Below are positions 1 to 5,237 of a stretch of DNA of 5,237 nucleotides, piece by piece; positions within the stretch are counted from its first letter, which is position 1; every line of letters begins with the position of its first letter. Source of the stretch: Alphaproteobacteria bacterium (GTDB lineage: Bacteria; Pseudomonadota; Alphaproteobacteria; Micropepsales; Micropepsaceae); NCBI GenBank assembly GCA_003131925.1, contig PKWC01000185.1:1620-6856 (forward strand), given 5' to 3'. Made by a program: the position numbers and the translations under genes. The notes under the pieces are model-generated. The model did no database searches. It saw only the letters and a list, made by a program, of their open reading frames with translations, and was not told where the DNA came from.

Positions 1-1376
1 TGCTCACGTCCTACATCGTCGCCGCGGCGATCATGACCGCTCCCGTCGGCTGGATCGCAGCGCGGTTCGGGCGCAAGAATTTCGCCATCGTGAGCCTGAC
101 CGGGTTCACCATCGCCTCGATGATGTGCGGAGCGGCGCAGACGCTCGATCAGATGATCATCTTCCGCCTGATCCAGGGCGCGTTCGGCGCAGCTTTGGCG
201 CCCCTCTCCCAGTCGATCATGCTCGACCTCTATCCGCCGGCAAAGCGTGGCGTGGTGATGGCGATCTGGGGCATGGGCGTGATGGTGGGGCCGATCCTCG
301 GTCCGACGCTCGGCGGATATCTGACGGATGCGTATGACTGGCGCTGGGTGTTCTACGTCAATCTGCCGTTCGGCATCGCCGCCGTCACCGGAATCTGGTT
401 GTTCCTGCGCGACACCCACCGCGACGAAAGCCTCAAATTCGACTGGTCCGGATTTGCCATGCTCGGAGTCGGCCTCGGCGCGCTACAGCTGATGCTTGAC
501 CGCGGCACGACGAAGGACTGGTTCTCCTCCAGCGAGATCATGATCTACGCCGTGCTCGCGGGTCTCGGCCTCTATCTCTTTCTGGTGCATATCCTCACGA
601 CGCAGAAATCCTTCATGCCGCGCGAAATCTTCAAAGACCGCAATTTCATCACCGCGCTGTTCCTGATGCTGATCGTGAGCCTCATCATGCTTGCGAGTTC
701 GGCGCTGCTTCCGCCCTATCTCGAGAATCTCGGCGGGTATTCGGTAACCCAGACGGGGCTGCTGATGGCGCCGCGCGGCGTCGGCACCATGATCTCGATG
801 GTTTTCGCAGGCCGCCTCGCGATGCGGCTCGATGCGCGCCACGTGATGGCGGCGGGTACCGCCTTCCTCCTGTGGAGTCTCTGGGAAATGTCCCATTGGA
901 CGCCGGATATCGCGCCATGGTGGCTGTGCTTCGTGTCGTTCGTGCAGGGCATCGGAATGGGCCTGATCTTCGTGCCGATGAACCTGATCGCCTTCGCGAC
1001 GCTATCGCCGGTGCTGCGCACTGACGGCTCGGCGATGTTCAATCTCGTGCGCAATGTCGGCAGCGCCATCGGCGTCTCGATCACCACCACGATGCTCGCC
1101 AACAGCATTCAGACCATGCACGCGCAGCTCGCCGGCAACGTCAATCCCTTCAATCGCGCTCTGTCCGTGAACGCGCCGAGCATGCTGTGGAATCCGCATC
1201 TGCCGTTTGGAGTGGCGCAGCTCGATTCGATCGTGCAGTACAACGCGCAGATCATCGCCTATGCGAACGACTTCCTGTTCATGTTCTTCATCTCGCTGCC
1301 CGCGTTGTTCGTGCTGTTCCTGATGCGCCGCCCGGCGCTCCTGCAGCGCCCGCCCGAGATCGAGGTGATGGAGTAG
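1..1376 (+). CDS. MFS efflux transporter, DHA2 (EmrB/QacA) family, 5'-truncated
   Basis: Inner-membrane multidrug-type antiporter of the DHA2 branch, which usually has 14 membrane segments and about 500 residues and exports drugs or hydrophobic compounds using the proton gradient. The reading frame is open from base 3 (LTSYIVAAAIMTAP...), so the ATG at 33 is internal; roughly 50-60 N-terminal residues including TM1 lie outside the window. Counting from that ATG: the motif A-like loop GWIAARFGRK is at 6-15, RLIQG (motif B) at 45-49, GPILGPTLGG (motif C) at 86-95 and the DHA2-typical DWRWVFYVNLP at 102-112. Long hydrophobic stretches continue to the end, and the tail after the last segment is short and charged (RRPALLQRPPEIEVME). 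Homologues often sit beside an HlyD/EmrA membrane-fusion gene, which would be upstream if present. The substrate cannot be told from sequence. Family call is firm. Confidence 0.93.
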   Translation, partial: LTSYIVAAAIMTAPVGWIAARFGRKNFAIVSLTGFTIASMMCGAAQTLDQMIIFRLIQGAFGAALAPLSQSIMLDLYPPAKRGVVMAIWGMGVMVGPILGPTLGGYLTDAYDWRWVFYVNLPFGIAAVTGIWLFLRDTHRDESLKFDWSGFAMLGVGLGALQLMLDRGTTKDWFSSSEIMIYAVLAGLGLYLFLVHILTTQKSFMPREIFKDRNFITALFLMLIVSLIMLASSALLPPYLENLGGYSVTQTGLLMAPRGVGTMISMVFAGRLAMRLDARHVMAAGTAFLLWSLWEMSHWTPDIAPWWLCFVSFVQGIGMGLIFVPMNLIAFATLSPVLRTDGSAMFNLVRNVGSAIGVSITTTMLANSIQTMHAQLAGNVNPFNRALSVNAPSMLWNPHLPFGVAQLDSIVQYNAQIIAYANDFLFMFFISLPALFVLFLMRRPALLQRPPEIEVME

Positions 1377-1378
1377 GG

Positions 1379-1399
1379 GCCGAAAACCGCGGGTTCGGC
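1379..1399 (+). terminator. Hairpin just after the transporter stop codon, possible terminator
   Basis: GCCG at 1379-1382 pairs with CGGC at 1396-1399, and AACC at 1385-1388 pairs with GGTT at 1392-1395 around a GCG loop, leaving a two-base bulge. It starts three bases after the TAG stop. No T-run follows, so it is not a classical intrinsic terminator. It could end transcription together with the repeat that follows, or merely protect the mRNA 3' end. Confidence 0.35.
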
Positions 1400-1423
1400 T
1401 AGCGATGTCGGATGGCCGCAATG

Positions 1424-1604
1424 AACCGCCAAGACGCCAAGAAAGAAGATTCACCACAGAGGCACTGAGGACACGGAGAAAGAGGGCATCGCGCGGGATG
1501 GTCGGGTTTAACCCGACCACGTGTGCGCGCAAAAACCTTCCTCAGTGTGCTCAGTGCCTCTGTGGTTCAATTTTCTTTCGGCACCTTGGCGGTTTGGCGG
1601 CTTG
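1424..1604. repeat. Long imperfect inverted repeat with nested central palindrome (intergenic repeat element)
   Basis: The two halves are reverse complements with small gaps, centred near 1509. The strongest pairing is ACCACAGAGGCACTGAG (1453-1469) with CTCAGTGCCTCTGTGGT (1550-1566), 17 exact bases. Outside it, CCGCCAAGACGCCAAG followed by AAAGAA on the left matches the complement of the right end, which carries CTTTCGGCACC, TTGGCGG and TTTGGCGG blocks. At the centre TGGTCGGGTT (1499-1508) pairs perfectly with AACCCGACCA (1510-1519). No flanking target duplication and no transposase are visible. The left half shows the CCACAGAGGCAC...GAGGACACGGAG motif which, from memory, recurs in intergenic DNA of many environmental bacteria and is often mis-translated as short ORFs. 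It could be a MITE-like or REP-like element, and its RNA could fold into a long stem. The structure is read directly from sequence; the mobile nature is inference. Confidence 0.82.
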
Positions 1605-1605
1605 G

Positions 1606-1615
1606 CAGTTAACTG
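1606..1615. promoter_or_regulatory. Perfect 10-bp palindrome CAGTTAACTG, candidate operator
   Basis: A perfect dyad lies 29 bases before the dehydrogenase start and just outside the long repeat, in the only short stretch left for promoter elements. TetR-family repressors bind palindromes, and one is encoded downstream in the same unit. The dyad is short, and a 10-mer palindrome can occur by chance, so the link to the regulator is a guess. Confidence 0.2.
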
Positions 1616-1628
1616 TTCCCTTCGTTCA

Positions 1629-1636
1629 AGGGGAGA
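1629..1636 (+). promoter_or_regulatory. Ribosome binding site that fixes the dehydrogenase start
   Basis: AGGGGAGA precedes the ATG at 1645, with the GGAG core ending nine bases before it. It decides between this start and the upstream in-frame ATG at 1405, which would run translation through the inverted repeat. The protein encoded from 1645 begins exactly where the family normally begins. Confidence 0.75.
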
Positions 1637-1644
1637 CGAGCACG

Positions 1645-2532
1645 ATGGCGCAACGCGTCGCTTTTATTGGCCTGGGCGTCATGGGCTATCCCATGGCGGG
1701 CCATCTTGCCCGCGCGGGCCTCGCGGTGACCGTGTTCAACCGCACGGCTGCGAGAGCGCAGCGTTGGGTGGGCGAGCATGGCGGGCAAGCTGCGCCGTCA
1801 CCCGCAGCGGCGGCCGAGAATGCAGACATCGTGCTCGCCTGCGTTGGGCGCGACAGCGATATCGACGCCGTCGCCCGCGGCGAGAAGGGCGCATTCGCCG
1901 CGATGAAATCGGGCACGGTGTTCGTCGATCACACGACCGCATCCGCGGCGATCGCCCGGGAACTGGCGGCCGCGGCACGCACCCGCGGTCTCGGTTTTGT
2001 CGATGCGCCGGTGTCCGGCGGAGAGCAGGGCGCGAAGAACGGTCAGCTCACCATCATGTGCGGCGGGAGCGAAGCGGATTTCGACAGGATCGAGCCGGTG
2101 ATCCGCGTTTATGCGCGGCATAGCCAGCGAATGGGCGAAGTTGGCGCGGGGCAGCTGACCAAGATGGTCAACCAGATCTGCATTGCGGGAATCGTGCAGG
2201 GCCTGTCGGAAGGATTGAGCTTCGCCCGTGCGGCGGGCCTCGATCCGCAAGCTGTCGTCGACGTGATCTCTAAGGGCGCGGCGCAGTCCTGGCAGATGGA
2301 GAACCGGCACAAGACCATGCTGGCCGGCCATTTCGAACACGGATTTGCGGTGGAGTGGATGCGCAAGGACCTGGCCATCTGCCTCGACGAAGCGCGGCGC
2401 AACGGCGCTTCGCTCGCGATGGGGGCCCTGATCGACCAGTTTTACGGGGAGGTGGAGAGAATGGGAGGAAGGCGCTGGGACACGTCTAGCCTCTTCGCGC
2501 GCACCGAAGCACTCCGGCAGGGGCACCCGTGA
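1645..2532 (+). CDS. NAD(P)-dependent beta-hydroxyacid dehydrogenase (3-hydroxyisobutyrate dehydrogenase family)
   Basis: A cytoplasmic oxidoreductase of 295 residues, the usual length for the family that interconverts beta-hydroxyacids and semialdehydes (3-hydroxyisobutyrate, tartronate semialdehyde, glyoxylate/succinic semialdehyde). The N-terminal Rossmann domain shows GLGVMG at 9-14 followed by PMAGHL. VFNRT at 30-34 ends the second strand; an Asn-Arg-Thr here is more typical of NADP(H) users. The substrate-binding DAPVSGG is at 120-126. The catalytic lysine is K173 in GAGQLTKMVNQ (167-177), and the conserved KDL (241-243) and DTSSLF (279-284) are in the helical C-terminal domain. All key residues are present, so it should be active. 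An in-frame extension back to 1405 is rejected because it translates a non-coding repeat. The stop overlaps the next gene's start, so the two are probably co-transcribed. The exact substrate is unknown; valine or glyoxylate metabolism are possibilities, not conclusions. Confidence 0.93.
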   Translation: MAQRVAFIGLGVMGYPMAGHLARAGLAVTVFNRTAARAQRWVGEHGGQAAPSPAAAAENADIVLACVGRDSDIDAVARGEKGAFAAMKSGTVFVDHTTASAAIARELAAAARTRGLGFVDAPVSGGEQGAKNGQLTIMCGGSEADFDRIEPVIRVYARHSQRMGEVGAGQLTKMVNQICIAGIVQGLSEGLSFARAAGLDPQAVVDVISKGAAQSWQMENRHKTMLAGHFEHGFAVEWMRKDLAICLDEARRNGASLAMGALIDQFYGEVERMGGRRWDTSSLFARTEALRQGHP

Positions 2533-3110
2533 ACGCGCCGGCGCGCCGCTATCACCACGGAGATCTGCACAATGCATTGCGCGATGCCGCGCGCGCCATT
2601 CTGGAAAAGGAGGGGCTTTCCTCCCTCAGCCTGCGCGCAGTGGCGCGGCAGGCGGGCGTCAGCCACGCGGCCCCATACCGTCACTTCGCAAGTCACGAGG
2701 CGCTCCTTGTCGAATTGGCCACGGAAGGGTTCGAGGAGCTTCGCCACGAGCTTGTCGCCGCCAGCTCCCGGCCAGGTCTTGAGGACGACCGCATCGCAAG
2801 CATCGGCGCCGCCTATATGCGCTTCGTCGCGCGGCGCCCCGCGCTGGTGCGGTTGATGTTCGGACCCCAACTGCCCAACCGCGACGCGTTTCCCGAATTG
2901 GCGGCCGCCGCAGACGCCGTCGGAGAGGAGATGGGCACAGCTCTCAACGACCCTGCGTTAGGGCTCGCGGTGTGGGCGGCGGTCCACGGCCTCGCCATGC
3001 TGATTCTGGAAAACGTCGTGGATCTCGGGCAGCGACGCTCGGGACTTCACGTGCTGCCTTCACGCGCCGAGATTCTTCTGCGCAGCCTGTTTGTCCGCGC
3101 GCAACGCTGA
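2529..3110 (+). CDS. TetR/AcrR family transcriptional regulator with WHG-type C-terminal domain
   Basis: A DNA-binding repressor of 193 residues, typical TetR length. The N-terminus YHHGDLHNALRDAA (8-21) and the helix-turn-helix SLRAVARQAGVSHAAPYRHF (34-53) are classical for the family; the conserved Tyr-Arg-His-Phe ends the recognition helix. The ligand domain contains AVWAAVHGLAML (147-158), matching the Trp-His-Gly signature of the WHG subgroup. The start is GTG at 2529, overlapping the previous stop as GTGA, with AGGGG five bases upstream. This arrangement implies translational coupling and co-expression with the dehydrogenase, so autoregulation and control of that gene are the simplest hypothesis. 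The upstream efflux pump is another conceivable target, since TetR proteins often control efflux genes, but a repeat element separates them. The ligand is unknown. Confidence 0.93.
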   Translation: MNAPARRYHHGDLHNALRDAARAILEKEGLSSLSLRAVARQAGVSHAAPYRHFASHEALLVELATEGFEELRHELVAASSRPGLEDDRIASIGAAYMRFVARRPALVRLMFGPQLPNRDAFPELAAAADAVGEEMGTALNDPALGLAVWAAVHGLAMLILENVVDLGQRRSGLHVLPSRAEILLRSLFVRAQR

Positions 3111-3129
3111 GCGGGCATGACCGCGACGG

Positions 3130-3393
3130 TTAATTATGCTCGATCAGGCTGCGAATCTGGAATTCGCTGATTTCGCGTTGTGTTTCGAGGCGCAGCCGAT
3201 TCCACTGAGCCCTGGTACGGCAATCCTGGCGCCGGATGACGTCTCCCTGGTGGTAGAAAAAGTCGCAAAGGAGAGGTTCTCCGGGGCGCATGGTCGAAAC
3301 CGGGCGCACAATGGGCGAAGCCTCATCGGCGAAAGCCGCCGCGGGAGTCAGTGTCGCAAGTACGGCGGCGAGTGTGACAGATCGAAGACGCAT
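3130..3393 (-). CDS. Small secreted protein of unknown function with two cysteines
   Basis: An 87-residue protein with a clear signal peptide: basic MRLR, hydrophobic core VTLAAVLATLTPAAA, and a likely cut after AFA at residue 22, giving a mature periplasmic or secreted chain of about 65 residues. That chain has exactly two cysteines, C43 (GEPLLCDFFY) and C58 (RRQDCRT), suitable for one disulfide, followed by a charged, probably helical tail (AQWNRLRLETQREISEF). It resembles small hypothetical exported proteins with a C-x(n)-G.xIRR..C.T..QW pattern that I recall from alphaproteobacteria and xanthomonads, but no function is known to me. The start at 3393 is preferred over the in-frame ATG at 3405 because GGAG (complement of 3400-3403) stands six bases before it; longer in-frame starts up to 3558 add a non-conserved, non-signal-like stretch. 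It is convergent with the TetR gene, with a gap of 19 bases. Confidence 0.75.
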   Translation of the reverse strand: MRLRSVTLAAVLATLTPAAAFADEASPIVRPVSTMRPGEPLLCDFFYHQGDVIRRQDCRTRAQWNRLRLETQREISEFQIRSLIEHN

Positions 3394-3431
3394 GGAACGC
3401 TCCATGGATGATGCCGCGAAAGTCTCGCGCC

Positions 3432-3471
3432 CGCGACTGCCGGTTGCAAGTGCGCGGACCGCACAGTCGCG
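3432..3471. repeat. Stem-loop dyad upstream of the secreted-protein gene
   Basis: CGCGACTG (3432-3439) is the exact complement of CAGTCGCG (3464-3471), with a 24-base spacer that itself holds GTGCG/CGCAC. On the minus strand it lies about 39-78 bases before the start of the small secreted gene, in its promoter or leader. It may be an operator or RNA stem; no motif is recognised. Confidence 0.35.
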
Positions 3472-3477
3472 TGATGA

Positions 3478-3529
3478 GCGATCACCTGACGGTGATGGAA
3501 AATACAGTTCCGTACTGCCCGGTGATCGC
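3478..3529. repeat. Inverted repeat with a competing inner hairpin
   Basis: GCGATCACC (3478-3486) pairs exactly with GGTGATCGC (3521-3529). A third copy, GGTGAT at 3491-3496, can instead pair with ATCACC (3481-3486) around a TGAC loop. CGGTGAT therefore occurs twice in direct orientation, 30 bases apart (3490 and 3520). The layout could support alternative folds or two binding sites, but chance is not excluded in GC-rich DNA. Confidence 0.35.
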
Positions 3530-3770
3530 GAAGCGACCTGCTTGCGCGTCGAGTTCAAATCGCAACCTGCGGCGGCTTTCCTCGCGCCGCTCGACTCTGC
3601 TGCAGGCTGCGTTGAAGGGCGTTCGGCCGGCCTCGCTGTGACGCGGTACCGCGTGCCGCCGAGATCCGGTGCTGCACTTCCGGTTGCCGAATTTGCCGCC
3701 GCCGAATCTCGTTTGCGCTTCTTTCGGCCGCTGCGCCATACACGCCTGAAAGAGGCTGCGACCGCCCTGA

Positions 3771-4190
3771 GGGACGGCCGCCTGCTGTTTTTCGAATTTT
3801 TCGACGTTCCTCAACCATGGGCAAGGTTTTTCCCATCGGCTGAGCGATCTGGGTCGTTACTGCACGGACTACGCAGACGTGATGGCGCATTTCGATCGCG
3901 TGTTGCCGGAAAAAGTCTATCGGGTTCACTACGAGCGGCTGATTGCGGAGCCGGAAACCGAGATCCGCCGATTGCTCGGGCATCTCGGCCTGCCGTTCGA
4001 AGAGAATTGCCTGCGGTTCTACGACAACGACCGCGCCTTCGACTCGGCCGGTAACGAGCAGGTGCGAACACCCATTTTCAATGATGGCGTCGAACAGTGG
4101 CGAAACTACGAACCGTGGCTGGGTCCGCTCAAGCAAGCGCTCGTACCGGTGCTCGAATCTTACGCCGACGCGCCGCCGTTCGAATCCTGA
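3771..4190 (+). pseudogene. C-terminal remnant of a sulfotransferase (PAPS-dependent type)
   Basis: The frame open from 3771 to the TGA at 4188-4190 translates as the last ~135 residues of a bacterial sulfotransferase of the kind often fused to TPR repeats, which moves sulfate from PAPS to an acceptor. Recognisable pieces in order: ACCFSNF near 3780-3800, corresponding to the region with the 3'-phosphate-binding serine; GQGFSHRLSDLGRY (3819-3860); MAHFDRVLP; VYRVHYERLIAEPE; IRRLLGHLGLPFEENCLRFY; and EQVRTPIFNDGVEQWRNYEPWLGPL. The P-loop-like GMPRSGTT segment that binds PAPS is absent everywhere upstream, stops occur in the same frame at 3747 and 3768, and only about 375 bases separate it from the next gene. 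Most of the gene is therefore deleted. A GTG at 3879 could start a 103-residue peptide, but it lacks the PAPS site and would not be an enzyme. The conserved tail suggests recent loss. Confidence 0.8.
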
Positions 4191-4282
4191 CCGGTGCGCT
4201 GGGGCAGCGCTCTGAAACAGCCCATCGCCATCGCAGTCACCCTGGTTAACGAGTGCCTCAAAATTCCGCTATTGTCCTTCCC

Positions 4283-4316
4283 AACCCGCGTCATCCGGGG
4301 AATGTCGGGTTATAAG
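4283..4316 (+). promoter_or_regulatory. Possible promoter/dyad before the VOC gene
   Basis: AACCCG (4283-4288) and CGGGTT (4306-4311) form a 6-bp inverted repeat, and TATAAG at 4311-4316 resembles a -10 box placed to give a very short leader before the ribosome binding site. The matching -35 region is poor. Because the upstream neighbour is a broken gene, the VOC gene probably has its own promoter in this gap, but this exact site is uncertain. Confidence 0.25.
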
Positions 4317-4326
4317 AGCGGATCGC

Positions 4327-4333
4327 AGGAGGG
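4327..4333 (+). promoter_or_regulatory. Strong ribosome binding site of the VOC gene
   Basis: AGGAGGG is a near-perfect Shine-Dalgarno sequence four bases before the ATG at 4338. It settles the start against an in-frame extension of 48 codons back to 4194, which has no family similarity. Confidence 0.75.
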
Positions 4334-4337
4334 ATTC

Positions 4338-4739
4338 ATGTCGAAGGTTCCGCCCGAGGGCATGTCGCAGGTCATCCCCTATCTTTATTATGCCGATGTG
4401 CCCAAAGCCGTGGACTGGCTGGTTAAAGCGTTCGGCTTTGAGAAGGTCGCGGTTCATCCGAGCGGCGAGGACCGTCATCACGGCGAAATACGCTTCGGTT
4501 CCGGTATTGTGATGATGGGGACAGCCGCCGATCGATTCGATAGCCAATCCCCAATCCAGGCAAAGGCTCATACGTCCGGCGTTTTTATCTATCTGGCAGA
4601 TGTCGACGCCCATTGCGCGCGCGCGAAAGGGGCGGGGGCGGAGATCATTCAGGATATTTCTGATCAGAGTTACGGACGCACCTATTGGGCGCGGGATCCG
4701 GAGGGACACGACTGGTTTTTCACCCGCCCGCCCGGCTGA
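4338..4739 (+). CDS. VOC superfamily protein (glyoxalase/bleomycin-resistance, PhnB-like)
   Basis: A 133-residue, single-unit vicinal-oxygen-chelate protein, presumably cytoplasmic and dimeric as is usual in this fold. Two beta-alpha-beta-beta-beta halves are visible: QVIPYLYYADVPKAVDWLVKAFGFE (from residue 11) then HHGEIRFGSGIVMMG (47-61); and GVFIYLADVDAHCARAKGAGAEI (from 81) then SYGRTYWARDPEGHDWFF (111-128). The YGRTYWARDPEGH ending is characteristic of glyoxalase/PhnB-like members. Candidate metal-site residues are H48/E50 in the first half and the region around H92 and E122/H124 in the second, but exact ligands cannot be assigned by eye. The family includes glyoxalases, dioxygenases, antibiotic-binding proteins and many uncharacterised members, so no substrate is proposed. 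It stands alone: a pseudogene lies upstream and a convergent gene starts 13 bases past its stop. Confidence 0.9.
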   Translation: MSKVPPEGMSQVIPYLYYADVPKAVDWLVKAFGFEKVAVHPSGEDRHHGEIRFGSGIVMMGTAADRFDSQSPIQAKAHTSGVFIYLADVDAHCARAKGAGAEIIQDISDQSYGRTYWARDPEGHDWFFTRPPG

Positions 4740-4752
4740 ATTTTCAGGAGCT

Positions 4753-5237
<485 letters not shown>

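Larger units (their letters stand above)
3394..3770. other. Stretch without a convincing gene, containing dyads and possibly a decayed 5' part of the sulfotransferase
   Basis: All frames here give only low-complexity, Arg/Ser/Ala-rich translations without family motifs. Part of it must be the leader of the small secreted gene. Inverted repeats are present at 3432-3471 and 3478-3529 and a 14-bp perfect palindrome at 3641-3654. From about 3672 a frame shared with the downstream sulfotransferase fragment reads LHFRLPNLPP..., faintly like the LPN segment of that family, but it is broken by stops at 3747 and 3768. I see no insertion sequence ends. Confidence 0.5.

Noticed and set aside
1424..1604. 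CRISPR array or IS-end interpretation of the repeat
   Set aside because: There is one inverted pair rather than regularly spaced direct repeats, and no transposase frame or target duplication is visible.
1798..2577. Minus-strand open frame of 259 codons
   Set aside because: Exactly antisense to the dehydrogenase, whose catalytic motifs are all intact; the minus translation is His/Arg-rich with no motif.
3111..3129. Terminator between the TetR gene and the secreted-protein gene
   Set aside because: Only a four-base stem (GCGG/CCGC) is seen, with no T-run; too weak to call.
3482..3814. Minus-strand open frame of 110 codons
   Set aside because: Translation is Arg/Gln-rich without any family motif, and its upstream end overlaps the sulfotransferase remnant on the other strand; it is best explained as GC-rich shadow.
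3290..4054. Plus-strand open frame of 254 codons
   Set aside because: It crosses the secreted gene antisense and runs out of frame through the sulfotransferase fragment; no recognisable domain and Arg-rich shadow composition.
4740..4752. Bidirectional terminator between the convergent VOC and DUF465 genes
   Set aside because: The gap is only 13 bases and neither it nor the flanking ends show a strong stem followed by a T-run.

Overview
The window is high-GC DNA with short intergenic gaps. Protein family matches and codon style suggest an alphaproteobacterium of the Hyphomicrobiales, most like Bradyrhizobium, Rhodopseudomonas or Afipia. This placement is inferred from memory of those families, since no rRNA or other marker is present.

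Layout, left to right. (1) Bases 1-1376 hold a 5'-truncated drug-efflux type MFS transporter of the DHA2 (EmrB/QacA) family, plus strand, followed by a hairpin. (2) Bases 1424-1604 are a long imperfect inverted repeat with a nested perfect palindrome at its centre. It looks like a dispersed non-coding repeat, and its right half ends just before the ribosome binding site of the next gene. (3) Bases 1645-3110 form a two-gene unit: a 3-hydroxyisobutyrate dehydrogenase-family oxidoreductase and a TetR-type repressor that overlap by four bases (GTGA). (4) A small secreted protein with two cysteines lies on the minus strand at 3130-3393, convergent with the regulator. (5) Bases 3394-3770 contain no convincing gene but several dyads. 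They lead into the C-terminal remnant of a sulfotransferase (3771-4190, plus strand), which is the one clearly broken gene here. (6) Bases 4338-4739 encode a stand-alone VOC-fold (glyoxalase/PhnB-like) protein. (7) On the minus strand, the end of hemB (heme biosynthesis) runs in from the right edge and overlaps by GTGA a small DUF465/YdcH-like coiled-coil protein (4753-4968), whose stop is only 13 bases from that of the VOC gene.

Functionally the window is mixed. The dehydrogenase and TetR gene are probably co-transcribed and the regulator may control its own operon. hemB and the small coiled-coil gene look translationally coupled. No link between the other genes can be shown. I found no phage, CRISPR, toxin-antitoxin, rRNA or tRNA signal and no convincing new multi-gene system. 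The most notable items are the nested palindromic repeat, the sulfotransferase remnant, the small secreted protein and the hemB-DUF465 coupling.
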